Of a stretch of DNA of 64,000 bases, positions 8,355-18,244 are shown in pieces; the first letter of the stretch is position 1; every line of letters starts with the position of its first letter. This DNA comes from a bacterium. GTDB taxonomy: Bacteria; Cyanobacteriota; Vampirovibrionia; Gastranaerophilales; UBA9971. The notes beneath the pieces are model-generated. The model was not told where the DNA came from. It searched no databases and saw only the letters and a list, made by a program, of their open reading frames with translations. A program made the translations under genes and the position numbers. The DNA is taken from NCBI GenBank assembly GCA_037147175.1, contig JBAWVS010000006.1, positions 12,355 to 76,354 on the forward strand, given 5' to 3'.

Positions 8355-9947
8355 TCAGGTTAAAGGTAATATTTCTGTATCTTCTTCCGTTAAATGCTCT
8401 TTGGAAACCTTTTTGAATCCGTACGCGAAGTATATTGTCATTCCGATAACAATCCATACTCCAAAGAGAATAAGTGTTTTGAACGAAGGTAATCCAAAAA
8501 TAATTAACGCCAGGCAGATCAATGCCCCTAAAATTGGAGTTACAGGAGCAAAAGGAACTCTAAACGGTCTGTGTCTATCCGGATCAGATTTTCTGAGAAC
8601 CAAAACGCCCACGCAAACCATTAAAAACGCTGTAAACGTTCCAATATTGCATAATTCAGCCGCTGCGTTAAGATCTAAAATCAGACTTAATGCTGCTATC
8701 ATTCCCCCTACTATAACTGTATTAATATGAGGGGTATGAAATTTAGGATGGATTTGGGAAAACACACCCGGTAAAAGTTTATCTCTTGACATTGCATAAA
8801 GAATTCTTGAAGCGCCAAGCTGTAAAACTAACAATACAGAGGTAAGTCCGGCAATAGCTCCTATTGAGATAAACCCGGCCAGCCAGTTTTGGTTTACTGA
8901 TTTCATAGCAGCAGCTATAGGTGCGTGAGTATCGATTAAGTGCATCGGAACCATTCCTGTTAATACAGCAGCAACTGCCATATAAAGAACAGTACATATT
9001 GCTAAAGAAGCCAAAATGCCTATAGGTAGATCTCTTTGCGGATTTTTTGTTTCTTCTGCAGCGGTGGAAACAGCATCAAAGCCGATATAAGCAAAGAATA
9101 AAAGGTATGCACCGACAAAAATTCCTTTTAAGCCGTTAGGTGCAAAAGGAACCCAATTGTCAGGTTTTACATAAAATGCACCGACTCCTATAAAAAGACA
9201 AATTACAATAAGTTTTACAAGAACCATAGAAAAAGCCATTTTGGTGCTTTCTTTAATTCCAATATATAAGAACGCTGTAACAACTGCAATAATGAAAATA
9301 GCCGGCAAGTCCATACTTATAGGGATTGGTCCTATGTGTGGTATATATTGCGCAGGATTTAAGCCTGCTTCATGATATTTTTCGACTGCCATAGTGTATG
9401 GATGAGTTAGCCAAAAAGGAGGACTGGTAATAAAATCTGGGAGGACTCCTTTAAATCCGCTTAACAGATTAACCAAGTATCCTGACCAGCTGCTTGCAAC
9501 AGTTATATTTCCTATTGCGTACTCTAACATCAGCATCCAACCTATAAACCACGCAGAAATTTCACCTAAAGTTGCATAAGTATAAGTATAAGCGCTTCCA
9601 GCTACAGGTATCATAGCGGCAAATTCTGCATAACACAAAGCTGCCAGACAGCATGCTGTAGCTGCAAGTATAAGAGAAATTATAACAGCCGGACCAGCTC
9701 CTATATGAGTAGAACTTCCAGCAGCAGCAGTTCCAGAAAGAGCAAAAATTCCTGCGCCTATAACGCCGCCTATGCCTAATATTGTCAAATCAAATGCGGT
9801 TAATGACCTTTTTAACTTATTATTATTAGCTGCATTAATTAGTACATCAGGATTTTTTTTCCTGAAAATACTGGTAAATGTACCCAAAAATGGCGGGGTA
9901 ATACTAATTACTTCTTGTTCCCCGTCAACTACTTCAGTTGATTTCAT
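8355..9947 (-). CDS. APC-family amino acid permease (cationic amino acid transporter type)
   Basis: A 530-residue transporter with about twelve to fourteen hydrophobic segments. The first shows the APC signature GIGGVIGAGIFALSG near residues 57-71, and the family landmark EETKNPQRDLP lies in the middle. The N-terminal cytoplasmic stretch of about 45 residues and overall length match the YfnA / CAT subgroup, proton-linked permeases for neutral or cationic amino acids; the substrate cannot be read from sequence. A strong GGAGG ribosome site precedes the ATG. It has its own 303-bp upstream region. Confidence 0.9.
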   Translation of the reverse strand: MKSTEVVDGEQEVISITPPFLGTFTSIFRKKNPDVLINAANNNKLKRSLTAFDLTILGIGGVIGAGIFALSGTAAAGSSTHIGAGPAVIISLILAATACCLAALCYAEFAAMIPVAGSAYTYTYATLGEISAWFIGWMLMLEYAIGNITVASSWSGYLVNLLSGFKGVLPDFITSPPFWLTHPYTMAVEKYHEAGLNPAQYIPHIGPIPISMDLPAIFIIAVVTAFLYIGIKESTKMAFSMVLVKLIVICLFIGVGAFYVKPDNWVPFAPNGLKGIFVGAYLLFFAYIGFDAVSTAAEETKNPQRDLPIGILASLAICTVLYMAVAAVLTGMVPMHLIDTHAPIAAAMKSVNQNWLAGFISIGAIAGLTSVLLVLQLGASRILYAMSRDKLLPGVFSQIHPKFHTPHINTVIVGGMIAALSLILDLNAAAELCNIGTFTAFLMVCVGVLVLRKSDPDRHRPFRVPFAPVTPILGALICLALIIFGLPSFKTLILFGVWIVIGMTIYFAYGFKKVSKEHLTEEDTEILPLT

Positions 9948-10250
9948 GATCCCTCCAGCGTCTTTTAAATAAAAATTTATACCTAACCAGACTATTTAAA
10001 ATGTTCATTACTATTCTTACTTTACTACAATAGCAAAAGTAGTAAAAATAATCTTAAAAAGATTTTAACATTATTTTATATTTCTTGAAAAAACTTATTA
10101 ATTCTCTAAAAAGTCTAAAATTAACTATTATCAGTATATTAAACAGTGAAAAATGTAAACAAGGACTATTTATATGGTTTTTATCTTTAAAAAGCTCTCC
10201 TGCTTTAAATTTTGCGTTTTGACAAATTAAATTTTTTTACTCAGATGACT
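9948..10250. other. Intergenic region upstream of the permease gene
   Basis: AT-rich, without a credible reading frame. It should hold the leftward promoter of the permease gene. The only structured element I see is an inverted repeat with perfect 8-bp arms (10021-10028 and 10039-10046, 10-nt spacer) about 75-100 bp before the permease start, a candidate operator. Confidence 0.4.
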
Positions 10251-11198
10251 TTATTCATAATTTTTAAGTGTTTGATTAATTATTTTGATCATATCATTTT
10301 GGGCATGCTTTGGATAAACAACTTCACAATTTTCACCATATTTCAATAATCTTTTAATCAACATTTCTTTGTCGTCTACATAAGCAGTAACAGTAATTGT
10401 TGTTGATTTTTCGTTTACTGATGTAATCTTTTCATCCTCATAGAGCCTGTAAATCTTTGCCAGCTGTCCTTTAATCTCGAAAGTTACAGGAGATAACATC
10501 TGACTATATTGCGATTTTGTTGGTAATTGTTTTATTTCAAGAATTTGACTGAGTTTAATCGAAAGTGCCTGTTCGTTTATAGGATTATAGCCGGCTATAT
10601 AGATTTCTTGTTCATCATATTTTATGTTTTTAAGTTCTAAAACAACCTGTTTTTTTTCACAATCACCGTGACGTTTATACTTAACGGAAACTCTTTGTTT
10701 TTCCATTAAATATTTTTCTATTTTTTTTATAAGTTCACCATAAGGAGCATGTTTGAAAAATGCCGTCTCCAAATTCTCACCCTGCTTCTTAATCTCTTTA
10801 TTTAAAAGCTGAACTTGATTAGGAGGAATAAATTTTTTAATTTTTTTCAAAAAACTATTGTAATTATCAATTATTTTGTTTTGCTGCAGGCTTTCTGCGT
10901 AATAAAGCATAACAGCAAGGTTTTTTATTTGTTCATTACTTAATTCTATCAATACCGGTGATTTATTAAGTTCATAATTGTAGTTATTTGCTGCTGTTGG
11001 CTTTGAAATATCATAATTAGCTGTCCTTAAAGTACTTATATACTTTAATATCACCTCTTTTGAAAAATATCTTGACGTATATTTATCGGTAGAAAAAATC
11101 ATATTGAGATTGTCAACTTTACCCTGCCCGTCATTTAAATGGAGCAATAAAAGCAAAACTCTATACGCTGTTGCACTTATTTTTATTTTCTTTTCCAT
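10251..11198 (-). CDS. WYL-domain transcriptional regulator, copy 1
   Basis: A 315-residue protein with an N-terminal winged-helix-like segment (residues about 1-75), a helical middle, and a WYL-type domain around 160-240 with an IYIAGYN...LSIKLSQI pattern in place of the usual WYL...FRLDRI. WYL proteins are ligand-sensing DNA-binding regulators, often of stress, DNA repair or defence genes. It follows its paralogue by 4 bp, and its ribosome site GAGG overlaps the stop of that gene, so both are made from one transcript. No obvious target gene is adjacent; the permease or the genes' own promoter are candidates. Confidence 0.75.
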   Translation of the reverse strand: MEKKIKISATAYRVLLLLLHLNDGQGKVDNLNMIFSTDKYTSRYFSKEVILKYISTLRTANYDISKPTAANNYNYELNKSPVLIELSNEQIKNLAVMLYYAESLQQNKIIDNYNSFLKKIKKFIPPNQVQLLNKEIKKQGENLETAFFKHAPYGELIKKIEKYLMEKQRVSVKYKRHGDCEKKQVVLELKNIKYDEQEIYIAGYNPINEQALSIKLSQILEIKQLPTKSQYSQMLSPVTFEIKGQLAKIYRLYEDEKITSVNEKSTTITVTAYVDDKEMLIKRLLKYGENCEVVYPKHAQNDMIKIINQTLKNYE

Positions 11199-11202
11199 AA
11201 CC

Positions 11203-12165
11203 TCACAAATTATTATAAATTTCTGCCATCATTTTCAACCTGAATATTATTTCTTTTCTTATGTTTTCCGGTGATATGACTGTACAATCAGATCCATAAG
11301 ATAAAATATTCTGTATAAATTTAAATTTATTTTTGACTTTTGCCAGTATAATCAATTCTGTATCATTTTTTTTAAGAATTTTTTCCGCATCAGAAGGAGT
11401 AAATGTAAATATAGAATCCCCGGTAAGCTTATACTTTGCTTCAAAGTCTTTGCTGTTTTTATTTTTTCCTTTAATCTCCACAACTTTGATATTTTTTATT
11501 CTGTCTAAACGAAGGTAGAGCGTCTCATTTAATTCATAATTGTACCCCCATAAATAAAATGAGCCGTTTTCAAGAGTTAATTTTTCTGCGTTTAAATAAA
11601 TCTCCTTTTCTCCGGAATTTGGAGAATCATAAATTACCATTATACCTGTATTTTGAATACAATATTTTTCAATCAAGTTTAATTCGGGTAATATATTTTC
11701 TATGTTGACTTCACGGCATAGAATCGATTTTTTTATTGCCAGGAAGTTTTTTTTACTCTCAGCATTAATAATATCCACTATTTGCTTAAATAAATCGTCA
11801 ATTTCTACAGCTAATTTCCAATTTCCTAAAGTTGATATGTACTTTCTTATTTCAACAATAGTGTTAATTTCGTCATTGGAGATATTTAACTTAAAGGGAT
11901 GGGTTTTTAAGACATATTTATAGCCTGTATTCTTTGAGGGTCTAGAAATTTCACACCCTATAGACCTTAAAGTGTTTATATAAATGCATATTGTATCCTT
12001 TGATAAATTTCTCGAACCGTCAATATGTTCCTGCAATTCTTTGTTGATATCATCATCACTTAACGGCTCTTTCAAAAGACTATTCAAAATAGACAGGATT
12101 CTAAAAGCCGTAATGCTTATGTTATCAATATTTTTAGAATCCAACATTTTATTTTCAAAGGTCAT
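11203..12165 (-). CDS. WYL-domain transcriptional regulator, copy 2
   Basis: A 320-residue paralogue of the downstream gene: same N-terminal pattern (ITAFRILSILN, then a DTICIYINTLRSIGCEISRP segment), and a clearer WYL core FYLWGYN...LYLRLDRIKNIK near residues 188-212. The pair looks like a duplication that has diverged. The promoter region (12166-12390) has an extended -10-like TGTTATACT on the minus strand and a small AGTAT-AC-ATACT repeat at 12213-12224, a possible autoregulatory site. The first start codon has only a weak ribosome site; a second Met at residue 7 is possible. Confidence 0.75.
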   Translation of the reverse strand: MTFENKMLDSKNIDNISITAFRILSILNSLLKEPLSDDDINKELQEHIDGSRNLSKDTICIYINTLRSIGCEISRPSKNTGYKYVLKTHPFKLNISNDEINTIVEIRKYISTLGNWKLAVEIDDLFKQIVDIINAESKKNFLAIKKSILCREVNIENILPELNLIEKYCIQNTGIMVIYDSPNSGEKEIYLNAEKLTLENGSFYLWGYNYELNETLYLRLDRIKNIKVVEIKGKNKNSKDFEAKYKLTGDSIFTFTPSDAEKILKKNDTELIILAKVKNKFKFIQNILSYGSDCTVISPENIRKEIIFRLKMMAEIYNNL

Positions 12166-12390
12166 ATAAACTCATGCAACTTTTACATTCTACAAATACA
12201 CAATAAAGCTTAAGTATACATACTAAGTACAGATGCAGTATAACATACACACCTTTAAAACACTTCTAATGTTTACAATATATGAATAAAACTAATGTAT
12301 TTGCGGTTGTTTTCCTTTTTGAAAAAGTTTTTAAAAAATTTTAAGATATCTTTAATAGTTCAAACCATCTGCTTTTTATCTTAACAGCTG

Positions 12391-14031
12391 TTAATTTCCT
12401 GAAAAATCGTAGCCTTGAACAATCGGAAATCTTCTGCCTACACCAAAAGCTTTTGTAGTGACTTTAAGTCCCAGCGCTGCTTGTCTTCTCTTGTACTCGC
12501 AGTTATTAATTTTTTTTATGATCTCCTTAACAAGCGCTTTAGGATACTTTTTCGACATTTCTTTAATAGATTTATTCTCTTCCACAAACATTTTTAAGAT
12601 ATCATCAAGTATTTCATAAGGAGGAAGGCTATCCATATCTTTTTGATCCGGTCTTAGTTCTGCGGAAGGCGGTTTTGTAATTGTATCCTCAGGAATAATT
12701 TCAGTAAATCTGTTTATATATCTTGCTAATCTATAAACCATAATCTTTGGAACATCAGATATAACAGCTAACCCTCCGCACATGTCTCCATAAAGTGTGC
12801 AATAACCGACAGATAACTCTGATTTATTTCCTGTAGTCAAAAGCAAATGACCATATCTGTTTGAATGCATCATCAATATATTTGCTCTTATTCTTGCCTG
12901 AAGATTTTCTTCTGCCAAATCCACTATTTTGCCGTGTTCTTCATGAATAGCCTCTATATACGAGTCGAACATACTGATAATAGGTATATTTAAAAATTCT
13001 ATGTCAAGGTTTTGAGCGAGTTTATCGGAATCACTTATACTTCCTTCACTGGAATAAATACTTGGCATGGTTATTCCAGTAACATTTTCTTTTCCCAATG
13101 CGCAAACTGCAATTGCAGCAGTAACAGCGGAATCAATTCCGCCTGATAAACCTAAAACAACTTTTTTAAATCCTATTTTTCCGCAATAATCTTTTACTCC
13201 TATGCATAAAGCATTAAAAAGGCTCTCTTCTTCTGATTGAGAAATATAATGAATTTCCCCTGTATTAGAATCAAAGTCATAAACAGAAAAATCTTCCTCA
13301 AAATCCTTACAAAGAGACTTTATATCACCTTTTGAATCTATTACAAAGCTTACTCCGTCAAAAATCAGGTCATCATTTCCGCCGACCTGGTTTACATAAA
13401 TAATAGGAATATTATTTTTGGTTGCGGTGTTTTTTATTATGGAAAACCTGTCTTTTTCTTTGTTAAGAAGATAAGGCGATGCTGAAATATTAATAATTCC
13501 GTCAATTCTATTTTTTACAAGTTTTTCTGCTGGATCTACTTGATATAATTGCCTTTTCCAGTAATCTTTATCATTCCATAAGTCTTCACAGATTGTAATT
13601 CCGAGTTTTTTGCCTTTAAAATCCACAACAAGTTCTTTCTGTCCCGGTTCAAAATATCTTGTCTCGTCAAAAACATCATAAAAAGGCAGTAAACGCTTAT
13701 AATATTTTGCTGCGATTTCTTTATTATTTATGAAAGCTGCCGCATTGTGGCATTTTTTGCCTGTAGCATTTACGTTTATATCAACATAACCGCAAATTAC
13801 TGCTATATCTTCGGAGGCATCCCTTATTTTATCAAGGCATTTCAGGTTATCATTTATAAAACACTCGAAATCAAGCAGGTCTTTAGGGGGATAGCCCGTG
13901 ATTGCAAGTTCGGGAAAAACTATAAGGTCAATTCCTTTTTCTTTTGCCCTCTTGATATTTTTTATTATTAAGTCGGTGTTTCTTTGCAAATCACCGACTT
14001 TTGTATTTATTTGGCTTAGTGCTATTTTCAT
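12391..14031 (-). CDS. nadE: Glutamine-dependent NAD+ synthetase
   Basis: Final step of NAD synthesis, amidating deamido-NAD with glutamine nitrogen. The N-terminal nitrilase-like glutaminase domain carries the catalytic triad Glu41, Lys112 and Cys148 (in GITICEDLW). The C-terminal synthetase domain begins near 265 with the ATP pyrophosphatase loop SGGIDSA at 296-302. Length 546 fits the two-domain family. The leader before the start is poor in ribosome-site signal. It appears to be a single-gene unit. Confidence 0.96.
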   Translation of the reverse strand: MKIALSQINTKVGDLQRNTDLIIKNIKRAKEKGIDLIVFPELAITGYPPKDLLDFECFINDNLKCLDKIRDASEDIAVICGYVDINVNATGKKCHNAAAFINNKEIAAKYYKRLLPFYDVFDETRYFEPGQKELVVDFKGKKLGITICEDLWNDKDYWKRQLYQVDPAEKLVKNRIDGIINISASPYLLNKEKDRFSIIKNTATKNNIPIIYVNQVGGNDDLIFDGVSFVIDSKGDIKSLCKDFEEDFSVYDFDSNTGEIHYISQSEEESLFNALCIGVKDYCGKIGFKKVVLGLSGGIDSAVTAAIAVCALGKENVTGITMPSIYSSEGSISDSDKLAQNLDIEFLNIPIISMFDSYIEAIHEEHGKIVDLAEENLQARIRANILMMHSNRYGHLLLTTGNKSELSVGYCTLYGDMCGGLAVISDVPKIMVYRLARYINRFTEIIPEDTITKPPSAELRPDQKDMDSLPPYEILDDILKMFVEENKSIKEMSKKYPKALVKEIIKKINNCEYKRRQAALGLKVTTKAFGVGRRFPIVQGYDFSGN

Positions 14032-14192
14032 TTTTCGGGGTTTTCCCTGTTAATTATTTAAAAAACTATGTCATTCTTCGGGCTAAAGCCAGCTGAATGA
14101 CAAATTGGAAAATAATAAACAGCTTGCTTGACAAGGCGGTTTTGATTTTAACAATACAGCTTCTTAGTTTTTCCAATGACAAAAAATAAAAA

Positions 14193-14279
14193 AGGAGAGG
14201 AAGGGATTCGAACCCTTGTGGCGCGGACGCCCATTCGCTTTCGAGGCGACGCCAATCGACCGAACTCTGGCACCTCTCC
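14193..14279 (-). tRNA. tRNA-Ser (anticodon CGA)
   Basis: The minus strand folds as a class II tRNA: 7-bp acceptor (GGAGAGG with CCTCTCC), CTCGAAA anticodon loop with CGA at the anticodon position, a long variable arm (GGCG/CGCC stem with a TCCG loop), and an AAGGG/CCCTT T-arm with TTCGAAT. CCA is not encoded. The base after the acceptor stem is T, whereas serine tRNAs usually carry G73. A leftward TATAAT lies at 14293-14298. Confidence 0.95.
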
Positions 14280-14389
14280 AATTTCTGTCTTTATTATATA
14301 ATCAATTTTACTTTCATAAAAATTGGTTATCAAGTGTTTCTTTTGTTAAGATTATAATTGTAATAAGTAAAAAATACAGAAAGATTCAC

Positions 14390-15367
14390 ATGTTAAAAAT
14401 AAATAAAACCCTTACAAAATCAACCTTTTGTTTTGTATTATTTTTTCTTTTTATTACTGTTGTTGCAGCACATCCGCTTGATTTATTTAAATTTAACGAA
14501 ATTACGCTGGATTTGGTACAAATAAGTGACGTACATCTTGACAGCAACGCAAAAGGCGGATCCAAAAGAATGCTGGAATATTCCGCTGATTTGCTTAAAG
14601 ATGCAATATCTCAGGTTAATAATTTGCCTGAAGCAAAATTAGTTATTTTTTCAGGAGATATTGTCAATCATTCAAGGAAAAACGAGTTTTTGAATTTTTT
14701 AAATATCACAAACGGTTTGAGGATTCCATGGTATTATGCAGTTGGAAATCACGATGTAGGCATATTAGGCGGAGTTTCAAAAGCTGAAATAACTTGTTTA
14801 TTTGATAAAGGCTCACATTGTTTAAGCAGAGATTCCCTTTATTACTCCTACAGCCCGAACAAAAACTTCTTAATTCTTTTTATGGACGGTGTAATTGACA
14901 ACGAGATTACCGCTAACGGTTATTTCCCAGACAAAGAACTTCATTGGCTAAATATTCAGCTCAAAAATAACCCTGATAAAAAAGTAATAATTGTTCAACA
15001 TTTTCCTGTTGTTGAACCCTATAAAAGTATTACTCACAAAGTTCGCAATGCAGATGAATATCTTAACATTATTGATAAATACAGTAATGTTATTGCAGTA
15101 TTAAGCGGACATTATCACGCTACAAAAATCACACAGCGAAAAAATGTTCTTCATATTAACACGCCTTCACTTGTTGAGTACCCGAATGCTTTTAGAGAAA
15201 TAAAAATAACAAAGTTGAATGACAGTACAAAATTCGAAATAAAACTTATTGAAACAAATCTAAAAAACATTCAGGTAATAAGCAAAGGTCTTTCAAAGAA
15301 TCATACGCTTGAAGAGGGTAAAGATTGCGACAAAAATACTGTAATAATAATAAAAAATCAAGGGTAG
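14390..15367 (+). CDS. Secreted calcineurin-like metallophosphoesterase
   Basis: A 325-residue protein with a signal peptide (hydrophobic residues about 13-27, then AAHP). The two-metal phosphoesterase ligands are all present: DVH with Asp47 and His49, GD with Asp90, GNHD at 119-122, His204, and GHYH with His241 and His243. It should hydrolyse phosphate esters outside the cytoplasmic membrane; the substrate is unknown, with Icc/purple-acid-like exoenzymes the nearest architecture. I start it at the ATG at 14390 (AGAAAGA upstream), because the in-frame extension upstream would run through tRNA-Ser. It stands alone between tRNA-Ser and the diguanylate cyclase. Confidence 0.85.
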   Translation: MLKINKTLTKSTFCFVLFFLFITVVAAHPLDLFKFNEITLDLVQISDVHLDSNAKGGSKRMLEYSADLLKDAISQVNNLPEAKLVIFSGDIVNHSRKNEFLNFLNITNGLRIPWYYAVGNHDVGILGGVSKAEITCLFDKGSHCLSRDSLYYSYSPNKNFLILFMDGVIDNEITANGYFPDKELHWLNIQLKNNPDKKVIIVQHFPVVEPYKSITHKVRNADEYLNIIDKYSNVIAVLSGHYHATKITQRKNVLHINTPSLVEYPNAFREIKITKLNDSTKFEIKLIETNLKNIQVISKGLSKNHTLEEGKDCDKNTVIIIKNQG

Positions 15368-15516
15368 GCTTTTGATTAAAACTGGTACAAAAAGATTAAT
15401 TTTAAAAGCTATTTTTGCATAAATTCAAAATTATTATATAATTTTAAATGTGTAGAAGTATTTTTGGATACTAAAGAATTTAATTTAGTACAACTTATGG
15501 TAAGTGAGAAATTTAA

Positions 15517-17151
15517 TTGACCGGTTTCAATAGACAAGACGATTTAATAATTAATAAAGTAACTGAATTGCAAGAAGAATTAATTCAGTTAAATAAACTT
15601 TTTGAAATTTCAAATATAACAAATTCTGTTTCCAGTATTAACGCGCTTGCTGAACAACTTTTGAATTTTCTTAAATTGAATTTTGATATAAAAAATGCTG
15701 CGTTTTTTATATTGGATGAGAACAAATATAGTATTATTTCTTACGAAAATATAATTTCACCAAATTCTTATGAGTTTGAAAATCTCGGTGAAGGGATTTG
15801 GCACATAATCGAAACCGGCAAACCTATAAAAATATTAAATGAAGAAGGAAAAAATATTTATTTTCAGTTCTTTGAGTCATATAATCTCTTTAATCTTGGT
15901 TCCTGCGTGTGGTTGCCTTTTGTTAATGAAGGAAAAATTCTTGCCATAATTTCTCTCGGCTCTAAAAAATCAGGAGAACCTTTTACTAACAGCGAAATTA
16001 TTTTTCTAAACAAAATAATTCAGTATATTGCTCCTATAATAAACAAATTTCAAAACATTAAAGAAAAAGAGTCCAACTTGGTTTACCTCCAAAAAACTCT
16101 TCACAACATATCGATTCTTTATAATATCGGTCAGGCACTGAATTTTATAGATGATTTAAAGAAATTAATTCAAATCATCCTCGCAAAAGCAATTCAAACA
16201 ATCGGTGCAGAAAAAGGTTCTTTAATGCTTTATGATTCAGAAACAGAAGAACTTATCATAAAGGTTGTTTATGGTCTTCCTGATAGAGAAATTGAAGACA
16301 AAATAAATGAAGGTCTTATCGAATGCACAAAAATCAAAATAGGAGAAGGGATTGCAGGAGAAGCTTTTGCTCACAAAAAGGCTATAATTACTAATCTTGG
16401 CTCCGATGACCCAAGATTCTTTCAATCAGACCTTTCTAACGTCACTTCACTCCTTTGCTTGCCATTAATAGTAAAAGATGAAGCAATAGGAGTTATAAAC
16501 ATCTCTAACAAAAAAGATAAAAACTTATTTAATCAAGATGACCTTGATTTTATGGGTGCTCTGGCAAATCAGGCAGCTATTGCAATAAGTAATGCACAAC
16601 TTTATAAACTTGCAATTACTGACAGCTTGACCAAGCTATACACCAGAAGACACTTTGAGTATATTCTCGATAATGAACTGAGAAGATCTCAAAGATATAA
16701 ACATAATATGACTCTTTTAATGATGGATATAGATAATTTTAAAGCTATAAACGATACCTATGGACACCAAATAGGCGATGAAACACTTAAACAAATCGCT
16801 GGTGTTATCTTAAGTACCTTAAGAAAAATGGATATGCCAAGCCGCTACGGTGGAGAAGAATTTGCTGTTATTTTACCGGAAACTCATAAAGAAAATTCAA
16901 AAAAAATCGCTGAACGTCTTAGAAAAAAAATCTCAAATATTCTTATAAGAACAAAAGACAAGCACGAAGTTTCTCCTACAATCAGCATAGGTCTTGCCTC
17001 GTTCCCTTTTGATACGGAAGATCGAAGCGATATTATCGGGTTTGCAGACAAAGCACTTTATTTTGCAAAGGATAGCGGTAAAAATTGTGTTGCGGAATAT
17101 ACCCCTGAAGGCTGTATTCTTCTCTGTAATGAGGATGGATGTTCTATTTAA
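15517..17151 (+). CDS. GAF-GAF-GGDEF diguanylate cyclase
   Basis: A soluble 544-residue signalling enzyme. After a short coiled-coil start come GAF domain one (about 20-175) and GAF domain two (about 195-355), then a GGDEF domain (about 370-530) with an intact GGEEF active site at 445-449 and an RKMD inhibitory I-site at 436-439, spaced as in feedback-inhibited cyclases. It should make cyclic di-GMP in response to small ligands or redox. The tail carries Cys residues in GCILLCNEDGC, possibly metal or redox related. The start is TTG. It overlaps manC by 8 bp at the 3' end. Confidence 0.93.
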   Translation: MTGFNRQDDLIINKVTELQEELIQLNKLFEISNITNSVSSINALAEQLLNFLKLNFDIKNAAFFILDENKYSIISYENIISPNSYEFENLGEGIWHIIETGKPIKILNEEGKNIYFQFFESYNLFNLGSCVWLPFVNEGKILAIISLGSKKSGEPFTNSEIIFLNKIIQYIAPIINKFQNIKEKESNLVYLQKTLHNISILYNIGQALNFIDDLKKLIQIILAKAIQTIGAEKGSLMLYDSETEELIIKVVYGLPDREIEDKINEGLIECTKIKIGEGIAGEAFAHKKAIITNLGSDDPRFFQSDLSNVTSLLCLPLIVKDEAIGVINISNKKDKNLFNQDDLDFMGALANQAAIAISNAQLYKLAITDSLTKLYTRRHFEYILDNELRRSQRYKHNMTLLMMDIDNFKAINDTYGHQIGDETLKQIAGVILSTLRKMDMPSRYGGEEFAVILPETHKENSKKIAERLRKKISNILIRTKDKHEVSPTISIGLASFPFDTEDRSDIIGFADKALYFAKDSGKNCVAEYTPEGCILLCNEDGCSI

Positions 17152-18244
17152 AACCTGTTTCTAATTTATCAAAAACGGTTTTAACATCTTGGGTTCTTGA
17201 TTTATCACAAACCAGAACGGCGTCTTCTGTTTCTATTATAACTAAGTTTTTTACCCCTATTGCAGAAACAAGCCTGGAGGTACTATAAATATAAGAATCC
17301 TCTGTGTTTACGGCTATTACATTCCCTTTTATGAAGTTTTTGTTGGTATCTTTTTCCATAACATCATAAATCGCTTCCCACGATCCAAGATCATTCCAAC
17401 CGCAGTCAACCGAGATAAGCGCAATTTTATCGGATTTTTCCATAACTGCATAATCTATTGATATTGATGGAATTGCCTGATAACTTTCTTTTTCAATAAA
17501 ATCACCTGTCAAATCAAGTTTATTCAGCCCTGCAAGCACGTCAGGAGCATTAATTTCCATTTCTTTAAGCATTGTTGAAGCTTTGAACATAAATATTCCG
17601 CTGTTCCAAAAATAATTTCCCGCTTCAATATATTTTTCTGCCGTTTCAAAATCAGGTTTTTCCTTGAATTCATCGACTTTATAACCTGATAAATTTTCAT
17701 TGTCGGCAAGTTCAAAAGACTGGCAAGATAATTTTAAGTCATTATTTGTTTTTATGTAGCCGTAACCTGTTTCCGGTCTGGTCGGTTTTATTCCGAAAGT
17801 TACGATATAACCGTTTTTGGCAAGTTCAATTCCTGATCTTACAGCATTTAAAAAGGCTTCGTTATTTTGAATAAAATGATCTGAAGGAGTTACAAATATT
17901 ATAGGATCAGAATTTTCTGTTTCGCTGTTCCTGATAAACAAAGTCGCCAAACCTATTGCAGGCGCGGTATTTCTTCCTACCGGTTCTCCCAATATTTTAC
18001 ATTCATTATTATCAATCTCTTCGAGTTGGTTTTTTATTTCACTCAGGTGAAGATTATTTGTTACAGTAATTATATTTTTTGCAGGAATTACATCAATAAG
18101 CCTCAAAAAAGTTGATTGAAAAAGCGAATTTTCTCCGATTAATTTCAGTAACTGTTTTGGATAAACTTCTCTACTGAGAGGCCAGAGTCTGCTTCCGCTG
18201 CCTCCTGCCAGTATCACGCCAAAAATATTTTTATTTTCATTCAT
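17144..18244 (-). CDS. manC: Mannose-1-phosphate guanylyltransferase
   Basis: Makes GDP-mannose from GTP and mannose-1-phosphate for glycan synthesis. The nucleotidyltransferase signature GGSGSRLWPLSREVYPKQ is at 14-31, and the sugar-binding FKEKP motif lies near 195. Length 366 is the short type, without the C-terminal cupin phosphomannose isomerase domain of the bifunctional enzymes. It is a single gene facing the diguanylate cyclase, with no other nucleotide-sugar genes in the window. Confidence 0.92.
   Translation of the reverse strand: MNENKNIFGVILAGGSGSRLWPLSREVYPKQLLKLIGENSLFQSTFLRLIDVIPAKNIITVTNNLHLSEIKNQLEEIDNNECKILGEPVGRNTAPAIGLATLFIRNSETENSDPIIFVTPSDHFIQNNEAFLNAVRSGIELAKNGYIVTFGIKPTRPETGYGYIKTNNDLKLSCQSFELADNENLSGYKVDEFKEKPDFETAEKYIEAGNYFWNSGIFMFKASTMLKEMEINAPDVLAGLNKLDLTGDFIEKESYQAIPSISIDYAVMEKSDKIALISVDCGWNDLGSWEAIYDVMEKDTNKNFIKGNVIAVNTEDSYIYSTSRLVSAIGVKNLVIIETEDAVLVCDKSRTQDVKTVFDKLETGFK

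Noticed and set aside
14216-14389. In-frame extension of the phosphoesterase gene upstream of 14390
   Set aside because: It would run through tRNA-Ser; the ATG at 14390 gives a proper signal peptide.
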